Shown: positions 18,589 to 28,704, counted from the stretch's first letter. The stretch: DNA of 64,000 nucleotides from Erythrobacter insulae (GCF_007004095.1 NZ_VHJK01000001.1:2608501-2672500), one strand, 5' to 3'. Numbers and translations are program-made. The notes: generated by a model from the letters alone, not told the origin.

Positions 18589-19581
18589 CTACTTGGCCAG
18601 CGCGATCCATTTTTCGAGTAGTTGTAAGGCCTTGCCGCTATCAAGAGCTTCGGCAGCGATGGCAACCCGCTCCGGCCAATCGTTTCCGCGCTGTGCCACA
18701 GCCAGGGCACCGGCCGCGTTAAGCAGCACCGCATCACGATACGGACCAGGTGTACCGGTCAACAAGGCTTTTAACGCTGCGGCATTGTGGACTGCGTCAT
18801 CGCCCCGAATGGCTTCGATCGGGGCATGCGGCAGATTGGCATCCCCCGGCTCAATGCGGGCCATTTTAAATGCGTTGCCGGTAACCACAGCGACTTCGTT
18901 GCCGCCTGCCAGACTAAGCTCGTCGAGGCCTTCGTCTCCCGATACGATCAATGATCGCCCGGTGCCCAATTTTGCCATCGCCCCTGCATAAATCGGGACA
19001 TAGGCAGGGCGCGCAATTCCGATCAGCTGGCTTTTGACGCGCGCCGGATTGGATAGGGGGCCCATCAAATTAAAGATTGTGCGCCTGCCAATTTTTTTGC
19101 GGATGGGTTGGATGCGGCCCATTGCAGGGTGATGGTTTTTTGCAAAGAGAAAGCAAATGCCAATTTCCGCCAAAGTCTTTTCCGCAGTTTCCCCGGCTGC
19201 ATCCATATCCAGGCCGAGAGCTTCCAGAGTATCGGCCGCACCGGCTTTCGAAGAGGCGGCTCGGTTCCCGTGTTTCGCAACCGGAATACCGCAGGCTGCA
19301 ACCACAAGGCTGACTGCGGTGGAAACATTCAAAGTATGATGACCGTCCCCGCCGGTGCCGCAAACATCGATGGCATCGGCAGGTGCGTCAATCGGGATCA
19401 ACCGGGCACGCAGTGCACGCGCGGCTCCGGCGATCTCATTGGAAGTTTCGCCGCGCGCCGACAGGTCAATCAGAAACCGTTCGATTTCGTGTTCGTCAGG
19501 CACACCGTCCAATAGAGTGCCAAAGGCATCTTCTGCCTGGGTTTCAGTCAGCGGGCTAGAAACGTCAGGCAGCACTGTCAT
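18589..19581 (-). CDS. trpD: Anthranilate phosphoribosyltransferase
   Basis: Transfers phosphoribosyl from PRPP to anthranilate, second step of tryptophan synthesis. 330 residues with the N-terminal helical domain and the PRPP-binding motif DVCGTGGDGHHTLNVSTA near residue 80. KHGNRAASSKAGAADTLEAL (about 110-129) and GPLSNPA (about 178-184) are also conserved. The ATG overlaps the trpG stop by four bases (ATGA), showing translational coupling of glutamine amidotransferase and transferase genes. Fully normal gene. Confidence 0.96.
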   Translation of the reverse strand: MTVLPDVSSPLTETQAEDAFGTLLDGVPDEHEIERFLIDLSARGETSNEIAGAARALRARLIPIDAPADAIDVCGTGGDGHHTLNVSTAVSLVVAACGIPVAKHGNRAASSKAGAADTLEALGLDMDAAGETAEKTLAEIGICFLFAKNHHPAMGRIQPIRKKIGRRTIFNLMGPLSNPARVKSQLIGIARPAYVPIYAGAMAKLGTGRSLIVSGDEGLDELSLAGGNEVAVVTGNAFKMARIEPGDANLPHAPIEAIRGDDAVHNAAALKALLTGTPGPYRDAVLLNAAGALAVAQRGNDWPERVAIAAEALDSGKALQLLEKWIALAK

Positions 19582-20189
19582 GCGGTAATTCCTTCAGGCA
19601 GTCTCGCATCCATGCCGCAAATTTTCAGGAAATTGGCAAGCAATGCGTGGCCATGTTCGGTCGCGATGCTTTCTGGATGGAACTGCACGCCGTGGATCGG
19701 CAAACTGGCATGGCGAAAGCCCATAACGCTTGGATCTGCTACGCCCGGAGTGTCAGCATAGGCATTGGCGATCAGGGTGTCGGGCACATTCACAACTTCG
19801 AGACTGTGATAACGCGTGGCGGTATAAGGCGAGGGCAGGCCGGCAAATACACCGCTACCATCATGCGTAACCGGTGAGGTCTTGCCATGCATCAATCCAC
19901 CGCGCACAACTTTGCCGCCAAAGAATTGGCCGATGGATTGGTGGCCCAGGCACACTCCCAGCAAAGGCATTTCCGCATCCGCACAGGCTGCGACCAGATC
20001 AAGGCTGATACCGGCTTCATTGGGCGTACACGGCCCTGGTGAGATCAAGAAACCCTTTGCACCGGTTGCCAATGCTTCCGATGCGGAAATGGCATCATTA
20101 CGCTCCACCTTCACCGGGGCGCCCAATTCCATCAGGTAATGGACAAGATTGAAGGTAAAGCTGTCGTAATTATCAATCACGCAGATCAT
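19578..20189 (-). CDS. trpG: Anthranilate synthase component II (glutamine amidotransferase)
   Basis: Class I amidotransferase supplying ammonia to TrpE for anthranilate formation; may also serve aminodeoxychorismate synthase. 203 residues. The start MICVIDNYDSFTFNLVHYL is the classic TrpG N terminus. LLGVCLGHQSI carries the catalytic cysteine and GVQFHPES the histidine of the triad. ATG 20189 overlaps the pip stop by four bases (ATGA); the longer frame upstream lies inside pip and is not the start. It is separated from trpE by the pip and glycosidase genes, which interrupt the usual trpEG pairing. Confidence 0.95.
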   Translation of the reverse strand: MICVIDNYDSFTFNLVHYLMELGAPVKVERNDAISASEALATGAKGFLISPGPCTPNEAGISLDLVAACADAEMPLLGVCLGHQSIGQFFGGKVVRGGLMHGKTSPVTHDGSGVFAGLPSPYTATRYHSLEVVNVPDTLIANAYADTPGVADPSVMGFRHASLPIHGVQFHPESIATEHGHALLANFLKICGMDARLPEGITA

Positions 20190-21163
20190 GAAGATTTTCC
20201 CGCAAACTGGTCTGTGGCGCGCACAAGTCCATCGATAATGCCGGGTTCGCTTGCGCTGTGCCCCGCATCGTCGACAATCCAAAGTTCCGCTTCTGGCCAC
20301 GCCTTCTTTAACTCCCAAGCCGAAGTGGGCGGAGTGCAAATATCATGGCGGCCCTGAACAATAATTCCTGAGATATCTTTGATCGAAGCAATATCACGCA
20401 GCAATTGCCCTTCCTCCAGAAAAAAGTCTTCGAGGAAAAAGCGCGCGCATATCCGCGCAAAAGGAACAGCTTTCGAAGGATCGGCAAATTCTTCAAGCAG
20501 ACCCTCACTTGGCAAAAGCGTCGCAACGGTGCCTTCCCATAGCGACCATTCGCGCGCGGCGGACAGGCGCGTTTCTTCGTCATCGCTGATCAGACGCGAA
20601 TGATAGGCCTTTACGAGATCACCGCGCTCATTTTCCGGGATGAGCCCGGTAAACCTGTCCCATTGTTCAGCCATGATTTCACTCGCGCCGTACGAATAGA
20701 GCCAGTTTTTTTCCTTCTGACGCGCCAGAAATACGCCGCGCAGGATCAATTCGGTTGTGCGCTCTGGATGCTTCTGCGCGTAAGCAAGCGCAAGCGTTGC
20801 CCCCCAGCTTCCTCCGAAAACCTGCCATGCATCATGCCCGCACATTTCACGAAGACGCTCAACATCGGCAACCACGCGCCACGTGTCATTGTGATCGATC
20901 GCAGCAATAGGCTGAGACTGGCCGCAGCCGCGCTGATCGAACAGCAACACATCGTACAGTGCCGGATCCCATTGCCTGCGATGGGATGGGGCCATCCCGC
21001 CGCCAGGACCGCCGTGCAAGAATACCGCCGGTTTGGCACCTGGCGTCCCGACGCGCTCATAATACAGCGAATGTCCTTCCCCGACGTCTAGCATGCCGGT
21101 CTCATACGGCTCTATCTCTGGATAGAGCGTACGTTCGTAGGAAAGAGTGTTTCCGTGCGGCAT
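20186..21163 (-). CDS. pip: Prolyl aminopeptidase (proline iminopeptidase)
   Basis: Alpha/beta-hydrolase of peptidase family S33 that removes N-terminal proline from peptides. 325 residues. VFLHGGPGGGMAPSHRRQWD (about 47-66) is the oxyanion-hole block, DQRGCGQSQP follows, and FGGSWGATLALAYAQKHPE (about 115-133) contains the nucleophile serine. QGRHDICTP and DDAGHSASEP supply the aspartate and histidine near the C terminus. It lies between the lipoprotein glycosidase gene, whose stop touches its start, and trpG, which it overlaps by four bases. It is thus embedded in a tryptophan gene run without an obvious metabolic link. Confidence 0.94.
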   Translation of the reverse strand: MPHGNTLSYERTLYPEIEPYETGMLDVGEGHSLYYERVGTPGAKPAVFLHGGPGGGMAPSHRRQWDPALYDVLLFDQRGCGQSQPIAAIDHNDTWRVVADVERLREMCGHDAWQVFGGSWGATLALAYAQKHPERTTELILRGVFLARQKEKNWLYSYGASEIMAEQWDRFTGLIPENERGDLVKAYHSRLISDDEETRLSAAREWSLWEGTVATLLPSEGLLEEFADPSKAVPFARICARFFLEDFFLEEGQLLRDIASIKDISGIIVQGRHDICTPPTSAWELKKAWPEAELWIVDDAGHSASEPGIIDGLVRATDQFAGKSS

Positions 21164-21994
21164 TTATTTATCCCTCACCACCAACAAAGGTCCGACGCGG
21201 CGGCTGTCCATTCGCCCGTTTGCCGGATCCCAAAGCGACGAGACATTTCCATCGAGGAACAATGCGTTAGGCGTTTTCAATTCATCGCGGAAGAACCGGC
21301 CGAATTTGCCAAAACTTATCGGCGCATTCGAAATCACGAAATGGGCTTTGCCATCCGCGTCGATGCCGACCCCGTTTCGCAAGGCACGCGAAGGGCCGTC
21401 ATCCTGAAATTCTGGATGCAGTTTGCCGCCAATCACCAACATCGGTCCCGATTGGGTGCCAAACTGAGGTCGATCCCCGATCGTGCGGTAAAATGTTTCG
21501 GTATCCAAAACGCGCCATGTGCTACCGCTGCCGAAAAATACACCGTTCGGCTTCAGATGAAAATTGCCCGGTCCATCTGCCCGGTTGAGCTCTTTCAGGC
21601 GGTCCGAACCTTCAACATAATACCCGATCGGACGCAGATCATCGCCGTACATCCCGCCATTCACGACAAAAGCAATGTCGCCTTCGTTCTTGCCAGCGGC
21701 CCAGGCGCCGATCGTTCCGAAATTGCTGCCTGATGAAGGGGCAAGGGCAGTCGTGACACTATGCTCTGCCGGATCGGCGATACAGTGCGTAAGAGAAACG
21801 CCCTCAAAAACTTTGTCCGAGCAAGCCGATTGTTGTGCGGCAGCCTGCGTCGGCGCGGCTTCCGGGGTCGGTTCTGCAACGATTTCGGCAGGCTCGGAGC
21901 CGTCCAGCTGTGTACGCACAACGGGTTCGCCTGCGGGTTGCTCTGAACAGGCGCCGATCATCAGGGTCGCGGTTAGAAGAATTCTGATTTTCAC
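21164..21994 (-). CDS. Phosphodiester glycosidase family (DUF2233/NAGPA-like) lipoprotein
   Basis: 276 residues. The N-terminal signal ends in a lipobox (LMIGAC, Cys16), so this is probably a lipoprotein. A Pro/Ala/Glu-rich linker (about 18-55) leads to a domain of about 220 residues. Its VNGGMYGDDLRPIGYYVEG, KPNGVFFG and TQSGPMLVIGG blocks are those of the phosphodiester glycosidase (NAGPA, DUF2233) family, which removes N-acetylglucosamine or related sugars from phosphodiesters. The bacterial substrate is unknown, with the cell envelope a likely place of action. The start overlaps the trpE stop (21991-21994) and its stop abuts pip, so it is in the trpE transcription unit. Family assignment is good, substrate is not known. 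Confidence 0.85.
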   Translation of the reverse strand: MKIRILLTATLMIGACSEQPAGEPVVRTQLDGSEPAEIVAEPTPEAAPTQAAAQQSACSDKVFEGVSLTHCIADPAEHSVTTALAPSSGSNFGTIGAWAAGKNEGDIAFVVNGGMYGDDLRPIGYYVEGSDRLKELNRADGPGNFHLKPNGVFFGSGSTWRVLDTETFYRTIGDRPQFGTQSGPMLVIGGKLHPEFQDDGPSRALRNGVGIDADGKAHFVISNAPISFGKFGRFFRDELKTPNALFLDGNVSSLWDPANGRMDSRRVGPLLVVRDK

Positions 21995-23520
21995 TGTCCA
22001 AATCCCGGTTCGCTGGCGACCCGCACCGCTTCACGTGCTGCGGCGATCAATGCGCCTGCTTTTGCCCGGCATTCCGCCAGTTCATAATCAGGATCACTGT
22101 CAGCCACGATACCGGCACCGGCCTGAACATTCATCACGCCGTCTTTCACAACTGCTGTTCTGAGCACAATACAGCTGTCGACAGATCCGTCTGGTGCAAA
22201 ATATCCAACACCGCCTGCATACGCGCCGCGTGTTTCCGGTTCCAATTCTGCAATGATCTCACATGCTCTGATCTTTGGCGCGCCGGAGACGGTGCCGGCC
22301 GGGAAACCTGCAAACAACGCATCCAGCGCATCGCATTCATCGGAAAGCGCGCCAATGACATTGCTGACGATATGCATGACATGGCTGTAGCGTTCTATGG
22401 TGAAGCTATCCGTGACTTCAACGCTGCCTTTGGCCGCGACACGGCCCACATCATTACGCCCCAAATCCAGCAGCATCAAATGCTCGGCCAGCTCTTTTGG
22501 ATCGGCGAGCAAGCTGGCTTCGTTGCTGCGATCTTCCGCAGCGGTTTCTCCTCGAGGACGGGTGCCAGCAATGGGCCGAATGGTGACTTCGCCGTTTCTG
22601 ACGCGCACCAGGATTTCAGGGCTGGATCCGACGATGGCGAAGCCAGGCAGATCAAGGAAATACAGGAAAGGAGACGGGTTGACGCGGCGCAATGACCGAT
22701 AGAGTTCGAGCGGCGGCAATTCGAACGGACAAGTAAACCGCTGCGCCAGCACAACTTGAAAAACGTCGCCCGCCACGATGTATTCTTTCGCCCGCGCAAC
22801 CATCGCCTTGTATTCGCTTTCAGCCATAACCGGTTCTAAAGCCGGGGTTGGCGTAGCCGCAGAGATCCGCGGCTCTGGCGGGCGAGGGCGCATTAGGGCG
22901 CGCAGCGTTTCATCGATCCGATCCCCTGCCTGCTCGACCGCTTTCGCAGGGTCGGCTGCGTTCCAGATCGGAGCAACGCAAAACAGAGCATCTGTCAGAC
23001 TGTCAAACACAAGTATGATCGTTGGCCTGACAAACAGCATGTCCGGCAGTGCCAATTCACTTTGGGCAGCGCGCGGCAAAGTTTCGACCAATCCGATCGT
23101 TTCATACCCAAAATAACCAACCAAACAGGCAAGCGCCGGGGGAAGGGCATCCGGTACATCGATCCGGCACGAATTGGCTAACGAACGAAGTTCGGCCAAT
23201 GCGTCGTTATCGCACGGCGTAAAGGTTTCTCGATCCGTTTGCCATTCTCTATTGATGGCTGCGCGGCCTTCGCTCGCTCGGAAAACCAAATCAGGGTCCA
23301 GCCCGAGCAAGCTATACCGTCCGCGAACCTCGCCGCCTTCAACCGACTCGAGGAGAAAATCTCCCCGACCCGGCTCGATAAGCCGCCGTGCGGCTCCTAC
23401 GGGAGTGTCGCTATCGGCAACGATTTTGCGCCACACCAATGCGGGCTTACCCCCGGCAAGCATGCGAGCGGCGTCAATCGCGTTTTCCGGCGAAGCATAG
23501 GCATTATGGTCAGGTGTCAC
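21991..23520 (-). CDS. trpE: Anthranilate synthase component I
   Basis: Forms anthranilate from chorismate with ammonia from TrpG. About 509 residues: N-terminal regulatory region, with LLESVEGGEVRGRYSLLG (about 54-71) as part of the tryptophan-binding site, and the chorismate-utilising core. The core contains FQVVLAQRF, SPEILVR, IAGTRPRG, LLDLGRNDVGRVA, GTVSGAPKIRA and YAGGVGYFAPDG. The start is uncertain: I chose GTG 23520, 22 bases after the stop of the foldase gene, because it gives the usual N-terminal length. A longer frame would overlap that gene by 60 bases. No leader peptide or attenuator can fit between the two. The stop overlaps the lipoprotein gene. Confidence 0.93.
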   Translation of the reverse strand: MTPDHNAYASPENAIDAARMLAGGKPALVWRKIVADSDTPVGAARRLIEPGRGDFLLESVEGGEVRGRYSLLGLDPDLVFRASEGRAAINREWQTDRETFTPCDNDALAELRSLANSCRIDVPDALPPALACLVGYFGYETIGLVETLPRAAQSELALPDMLFVRPTIILVFDSLTDALFCVAPIWNAADPAKAVEQAGDRIDETLRALMRPRPPEPRISAATPTPALEPVMAESEYKAMVARAKEYIVAGDVFQVVLAQRFTCPFELPPLELYRSLRRVNPSPFLYFLDLPGFAIVGSSPEILVRVRNGEVTIRPIAGTRPRGETAAEDRSNEASLLADPKELAEHLMLLDLGRNDVGRVAAKGSVEVTDSFTIERYSHVMHIVSNVIGALSDECDALDALFAGFPAGTVSGAPKIRACEIIAELEPETRGAYAGGVGYFAPDGSVDSCIVLRTAVVKDGVMNVQAGAGIVADSDPDYELAECRAKAGALIAAAREAVRVASEPGFGQ

Positions 23521-23542
23521 GCGGGCTAACGGCTTTGTCCGG

Positions 23543-25477
23543 TTAATTCGTTTCGCCAGACAATTGCCTGCGAACCGCATTGATAGCATCCTCGTTGCGC
23601 TCAACGCCCAGCTCGGCGATCATCGCTTTAGTCAACTGTGCCGAATATTCGTTGGATAGAGCCGGGCTCAATTGATCCCGGGTCTGCGCCAGGATCGGGC
23701 TGTCGTCAGGAATATCATCAGTCAGGATTTCGCGAAGATCGACAATGTACCAACCGATATTGTTAGGGGCTTCGTACAGTTTGGTTGACCCTGCAGCCAT
23801 TGAAAACATCAGGACAAGAGGCGGCGGAGGATCTTGCTGTTGCTGTGAGAACAGCTGCCTGCGCTCAAGATCGATCCGTTCGATCGGAGGCAAACGTGTT
23901 TTCTCGGCTGAAACAGCCGCAGCAACATCGCTTTTTCCGCGAACTTTTTTAAGGATCCTGTCTGCGGTTGCCCGCGCTTTCTTGTTTCCTTCCGAAAGCC
24001 GCCAGGCGATCGTCGCCTGCTCTTTAACTTCGGCAAGCGGAGGGGCAGATGACAACGAGATTTCCTCGACATCGAAGACCACAAACTGCTGACCGGGTAC
24101 AACCTCGGCCAATTGCGGCTCGCTCTCTTCCATCTGAAATGCTGTTTCTACCGTGCGACGAAGCGCCGGATTGATCGGCTCTGATTCGCCGAACACACGC
24201 CCATCGGCGAGAACTGGCGGCGTCGTTTTGATTTCGAACCCATATGTTTCGGCCACCTCTGGAAGCGAGCGGCCATCGGCGACTTCGTCCTCTATCCGGG
24301 CGCTCAGATCGCCAAGCGCCGCTGCCCGCTTTTGGACCTTCAATTCTTCGGAAATTGCAGGAGTTGCCTGCGCAAGTGACCGAGCCGGTGTGCGGTTGAT
24401 CCCGTCTACGCGCGCAACATACCAACCCAAATTGCTTTGCGCAGGTTCGGCAATTGCGCCTTGTCCCGCGGCAAACACATTGTCGGCGACACTCGCGCTG
24501 AGTGTAGCGGCGACCTGTTCTTTGGTCTGCGCCTCCGCGCTTGAAACTCCAAAGCCGGCCTCACGCGCGGCTGCCTCCAATGAAACACCGCCGCGAATCC
24601 GGTTTACCAGCGCTGTCGCAGCATCTTTCGTGGGCACCAAAAACGACGAGACGTCACGCGTTTCGCTCGCTGCAAATCGATCAGCATTGCTATCGTAGAA
24701 CGCTTTGATTTCCTGGGCAGTCGGCGTGATGTCGGCATCAATTGTATCCGCGCCGAACAAAGCATAGCGAATCGTCCGGCGTTCAGGGCGGATGAAACGC
24801 GAATTGTTTTCGCTGTAATATGTAGCCAGCTGCTCATCAGTAGGTTCGCCTTCGGGAGCGAACGCAAAGCTTGGGATAAATGCGATTTCCCCTTTGCGCC
24901 GCTCCAGTAAGAGCGATGCGTAATGTTTCGCAGCCTTTTGCGGCATTCGAGGCGAGGCCAATGCGGGAACCAGCAATTGTTGGGCAAGCAGGCCATCGGA
25001 AAGGTCGCGGCGCAGTATCTCGTCATTAAGTCCCTGAGCGCGCAGTGCACTTTCATAAACGGCTTGATCGAATTCACCCGTTGCGCCTCGAAACGCGCTG
25101 ATCTTCAAGATTTCGCTGTTAATCAAATTATCACCGGCACGCAGGCCGTATTTTTCGGCATAGCCACCAATCGCATAGCGATCGATCAATTGGCGCATTA
25201 CTTCGTCCAACCCGCCTTCTTCGATGAGCTGAGACATGCTCACCGTCGGGTTTTCCTGCTGGATATTGCGCAGTGCTGATTCTGCCGTGCTGACCAGTTC
25301 CGAACTGTTTATGCGCTCATCACCGACAACAGCCACCCGGTCTCCGCCAGATACCCCGCCAAACGTGCTGCCGGTTATATCAGCGGCCGCAAAAGCCAGA
25401 GCGACAAGGATAAGAAAACCGATAAAAATCGGCAAACCGATCTTGGATTGGAAAAAATTACGAAAAAAGGAAATCAT
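23543..25477 (-). CDS. PpiD/SurA-type periplasmic peptidyl-prolyl isomerase, membrane anchored
   Basis: 644 residues: one N-terminal membrane helix (about 12-32) with a basic cytosolic end, then a periplasmic SurA-N-like chaperone domain (about 36-190) and a parvulin-like segment around residues 240-370 (YYSENNSRFIRPERRTIRYA at its start). A second, more degenerate parvulin-like region leads to the C terminus. This is the PpiD layout, for folding of exported and outer-membrane proteins. The parvulin parts are weakly conserved, so chaperone rather than isomerase function is possible. ATG 25477 is preceded by AAAGGA. It is first in a minus-strand run leading into trpE and is divergent from tpiA. 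Confidence 0.88.
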   Translation of the reverse strand: MISFFRNFFQSKIGLPIFIGFLILVALAFAAADITGSTFGGVSGGDRVAVVGDERINSSELVSTAESALRNIQQENPTVSMSQLIEEGGLDEVMRQLIDRYAIGGYAEKYGLRAGDNLINSEILKISAFRGATGEFDQAVYESALRAQGLNDEILRRDLSDGLLAQQLLVPALASPRMPQKAAKHYASLLLERRKGEIAFIPSFAFAPEGEPTDEQLATYYSENNSRFIRPERRTIRYALFGADTIDADITPTAQEIKAFYDSNADRFAASETRDVSSFLVPTKDAATALVNRIRGGVSLEAAAREAGFGVSSAEAQTKEQVAATLSASVADNVFAAGQGAIAEPAQSNLGWYVARVDGINRTPARSLAQATPAISEELKVQKRAAALGDLSARIEDEVADGRSLPEVAETYGFEIKTTPPVLADGRVFGESEPINPALRRTVETAFQMEESEPQLAEVVPGQQFVVFDVEEISLSSAPPLAEVKEQATIAWRLSEGNKKARATADRILKKVRGKSDVAAAVSAEKTRLPPIERIDLERRQLFSQQQQDPPPPLVLMFSMAAGSTKLYEAPNNIGWYIVDLREILTDDIPDDSPILAQTRDQLSPALSNEYSAQLTKAMIAELGVERNEDAINAVRRQLSGETN

Positions 25478-25713
25478 GGGTTTGGTCGAATCCCGTCGGT
25501 TATTTCGTCACCTAAATGGCTGAACGCCAAGGTAACGTAAGGTAAGCGCCCCAATGGGCAATTCCCAACCGCTTTATCCCGCCTGCGACCTCGCGGCAAC
25601 AGGTCTCGCTGTCTTTTGACTGTATCTCTTTACTCCGCTAGCGGACGCGGCCCCTGGACCCTACATCAGGGCGACAGATTCTCTATTTTGATCCCACATT
25701 GCAGGAAACTTGA

Positions 25714-26487
25714 ATGCCGCAGCGGCCTTACATCGTCGGAAACTGGAAAATGCACGGGACCAGAGCCATGCTTTCCGAAGCGCGCGCGATTGATCGCGCG
25801 GCGCAGCGCCATATGAAAGTCGAAGTCGCGATCGCACCTCCGTACACCCTGATTCATCCGGTCCACCGCGAAGCAGAGCAGATTGCTGTTGGCGCACAGG
25901 ATTGTCACCACGAAGAAGGCGGTGCGCATACCGGCGATATCTCCGCGGCAATGATTGCTGATGCCGGGGGGAAATTCGTTATCCTCGGCCATAGCGAGCG
26001 GCGTCAGAACCATTCTGAAACAAATGCACAAGTGAAAGCAAAGGCAGACGCGGCATTGGCCGCTGGCCTTCGTGTAATTTTGTGTTGCGGTGAAAGCGAA
26101 GAGACCCGCGATGCCGGACGTGCCGTTTCCTTTGTCAAGAAACAGCTTAAAGCGTCCTTGCCTGACTTTTCAGATGCACCAGAGAGCGTGGTTGAGAGAC
26201 TGACGGTGGCATACGAGCCTGTTTGGGCCATCGGAACCGGTAAAACCGCGAATATCGAAGACATTGCCGAGATGCATGCTGAAATCCGTAAGCTGCTTGT
26301 TTCGGTTTATGGAGAGGAAAACGGCGCTGAAATCCGCATCCTCTATGGCGGCTCGGTCAAGCCTGAGAACGCTTCCGAAATTCTATCCACACCCGAGGTT
26401 GGCGGTGCGCTCGTTGGCGGTGCAAGCCTTACAGCTGACAGCTTTATGGGTATCGCTTTGGCGGCAGGCGAAAGCGAAGATGGCTGA
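25714..26487 (+). CDS. tpiA: Triose-phosphate isomerase
   Basis: Interconverts dihydroxyacetone phosphate and glyceraldehyde 3-phosphate. 257 residues. GNWKMHGT near residues 9-16 contains the catalytic lysine, LGHSERRQ (about 94-101) the histidine, AYEPVWAIGTGK (about 168-179) the catalytic glutamate and the mobile loop, and ILYGGSVKPENA the phosphate-binding strand. ATG 25714 has AGGAA upstream. The 236-base gap to the divergent foldase gene contains a TTGACT at 25616-25621 that could be a -35 element, with only a weak -10 partner. secG and pyrG follow on the same strand. Confidence 0.96.
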   Translation: MPQRPYIVGNWKMHGTRAMLSEARAIDRAAQRHMKVEVAIAPPYTLIHPVHREAEQIAVGAQDCHHEEGGAHTGDISAAMIADAGGKFVILGHSERRQNHSETNAQVKAKADAALAAGLRVILCCGESEETRDAGRAVSFVKKQLKASLPDFSDAPESVVERLTVAYEPVWAIGTGKTANIEDIAEMHAEIRKLLVSVYGEENGAEIRILYGGSVKPENASEILSTPEVGGALVGGASLTADSFMGIALAAGESEDG

Positions 26488-26566
26488 TCCGGCGGGTCTG
26501 CCACTTGCCGCATGGGTCGCCGCGCCCTAGATAGCACGCACATTTGCTGATCGAGATCGACTTACC

Positions 26567-26962
26567 ATGTTTCTTTTCCTTACCGTAATCCAAGCAATCG
26601 TGGCCGCTGGCCTAGTTGGCGTCGTTTTGATGCAGCGCTCTGAAGGGGGCGGATTGGGCATTGGCGGCAACCCCAATGGTGCGCTTGGCGCGCGCGGTGC
26701 GGCAGATTTTCTCACGCGGGCGACGAAATGGCTCGCTGTGGCCTTTGTTGCCTTGTCCATCGCATTGGCCGCTGTTGCCGTAAGCGAAACAAGCAGCAAT
26801 TCGATCACGACAACGCTTGATCGCGATGTTTCCGGTCCAACCACCGAAGATTTGCTTGGTGGATCAGGTGAAAGCGAAACAGCCGATCCGCTCGGCGCGG
26901 CAGGTGATACACCGCCTACGACAACTGACGCGCCAGCAGAAGGCGATCCACTTTCGCAATAA
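26567..26962 (+). CDS. secG: Preprotein translocase subunit SecG
   Basis: Accessory subunit of the SecYEG channel for protein export. 131 residues with two membrane helices (about 2-22 and 56-76) joined by the conserved loop LMQRSEGGGLGIGG...GARGAADFL. The C-terminal 50 residues are an acidic Ser/Thr/Pro/Gly-rich tail, longer than in enterobacteria and usual for alphaproteobacteria. It lies 79 bases after tpiA and 104 before pyrG, the tpiA-secG-pyrG order seen in many proteobacteria. Confidence 0.92.
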   Translation: MFLFLTVIQAIVAAGLVGVVLMQRSEGGGLGIGGNPNGALGARGAADFLTRATKWLAVAFVALSIALAAVAVSETSSNSITTTLDRDVSGPTTEDLLGGSGESETADPLGAAGDTPPTTTDAPAEGDPLSQ

Positions 26963-27066
26963 GTGCGTCTTATCAACATCATGACATTCAGGCTGTGGAT
27001 GGCATCGCGATTAGAGACGTAATTCACTTGCCACGAATCCAATTGGACGATTAAGGCCCAACTCCC

Positions 27067-28704
27067 ATGGCGCGGTACATTTTTATAACCGGCGGCGTGG
27101 TCTCCTCGCTCGGCAAAGGTCTCATGGCAGCGAGCCTCGCTGCCCTCCTTCAGGCGCGTGGCTACAAAGTCCGCATTCGGAAATTCGACCCCTATCTTAA
27201 TGTCGATCCGGGCACGATGAGCCCGTATCAGCATGGCGAAGTTTATGTCACCGACGATGGAGCGGAGACAGATCTGGATCTTGGGCATTACGAACGCTTT
27301 ACAGGCGTATCAGCGCGCCAAAGTGACAACATCACGTCCGGCCGCGTCTATCGGGATATCATCGCGAAAGAGCGTAGGGGTGATTATCTGGGCGCGACCG
27401 TTCAGGTAATCCCGCACGTAACCGATGCCATCAAAGCCTTTGCGCTGGATGATCAGGACGACCTCGATTTCATGCTCTGCGAAATCGGTGGAACAGTGGG
27501 CGATATTGAATCGCTTCCTTTTATGGAGGCCATCCGCCAGTTGCGAAATGAGCTGGAGCCGATGCAGACCCTGAGCGTGCACGTAACATTGGTGCCCTAT
27601 ATCGCGGCGGCAGGTGAGCTTAAAACCAAACCGACCCAGCATTCCGTGCGTGAACTCGCAAGCCTTGGAATTAAGCCGGATGTCTTGCTGTGCCGGGCCG
27701 AGCACCCGATTCCCGACAGTGAACGCCAGAAAATCGCGAATTTCTGTAATGTGCGGAAAGAGGCCGTAATCCCTGCACTTGATGCTCCGTCGATATATTC
27801 GGTACCGATGCAATATCATCAGGTTGGATTAGATGCAGAGGTCTTGCGCGGCTTTGGTATCACCGATGCCCCGGCCCCTGACCTTACATCATGGGATGAT
27901 GTGACTGATCGATACTTCAACCCCGAAGGCGAAGTTACAATTGGGGTGGTGGGCAAGTATGTTGGTCTGCCTGATGCCTATAAGAGTTTGAACGAGGCGC
28001 TGGTCCATGGCGGGCTGGCAAATCGTGTGAAGGTCAACATCAAGTGGATTGATGCCGAAGTGTTCGAAGGCGAAGATGAAAGCGCGATAGTTGCCGCGCT
28101 CGAGCCGATGCACGGTATTCTGGTTCCCGGAGGTTTCGGCGAGCGGGGCAGCGAAGGAAAGATCGAAAGCGTCAAGTTCGCACGGACACGCCGCGTACCT
28201 TTCTTCGGCATCTGCCTGGGCATGCAGATGGCATGTGTGGAAAGCGCGCGCGAAGCCGGATTTGACGCAGCATCATCAACCGAATTCGGCGAAACAAGCG
28301 AACCTGTCGTGGGCATCATCACCGAGTGGATGAGCGAAGAGGGCATTCAGGAACGCGAAGAGGGCGGCGATTTGGGCGGGACGATGCGCTTGGGCGCGTA
28401 TGAGGCCAAACTAAGCGCCAACAGCCATATTTCACAGATTTACGGCGGTGCTGAAACGATATCAGAACGCCATCGGCATCGTTATGAAGTGAACGCCCGC
28501 TATATTGATCCATTGGAGCGGCAAGGGCTGGTTTTCTCAGGCCTTTCGCCCGATGGGCTGCTGCCGGAAATTGTCGAACGGCCCGACCATCCCTGGTTCG
28601 TTGGTGTACAATTTCACCCTGAATTGAAATCGCGTCCGTTTGATCCGCATCCCCTTTTTGCAGGCTTCATCGCAGCCGCGCTTAAGCAATCTCGGCTGGT
28701 TTAG
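27067..28704 (+). CDS. pyrG: CTP synthase
   Basis: Makes CTP from UTP, ATP and glutamine. 545 residues: amidoligase domain starting [20 protein letters not shown] (P-loop), with [15 protein letters not shown] (about 139-153), and a C-terminal class I glutaminase domain. The latter has [24 protein letters not shown] (catalytic cysteine near residue 385) and [12 protein letters not shown] (histidine and glutamate). ATG 27067 gives the standard N terminus [10 protein letters not shown]. Downstream is a 420-base non-coding region. Confidence 0.97.
   Translation: MARYIFITGGVVSSLGKGLMAASLAALLQARGYKVRIRKFDPYLNVDPGTMSPYQHGEVYVTDDGAETDLDLGHYERFTGVSARQSDNITSGRVYRDIIAKERRGDYLGATVQVIPHVTDAIKAFALDDQDDLDFMLCEIGGTVGDIESLPFMEAIRQLRNELEPMQTLSVHVTLVPYIAAAGELKTKPTQHSVRELASLGIKPDVLLCRAEHPIPDSERQKIANFCNVRKEAVIPALDAPSIYSVPMQYHQVGLDAEVLRGFGITDAPAPDLTSWDDVTDRYFNPEGEVTIGVVGKYVGLPDAYKSLNEALVHGGLANRVKVNIKWIDAEVFEGEDESAIVAALEPMHGILVPGGFGERGSEGKIESVKFARTRRVPFFGICLGMQMACVESAREAGFDAASSTEFGETSEPVVGIITEWMSEEGIQEREEGGDLGGTMRLGAYEAKLSANSHISQIYGGAETISERHRHRYEVNARYIDPLERQGLVFSGLSPDGLLPEIVERPDHPWFVGVQFHPELKSRPFDPHPLFAGFIAAALKQSRLV

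Noticed and set aside
23521..23604. Longer N terminus for TrpE overlapping the foldase gene
   Set aside because: It reads through the end of the preceding gene, and the added residues do not resemble TrpE.
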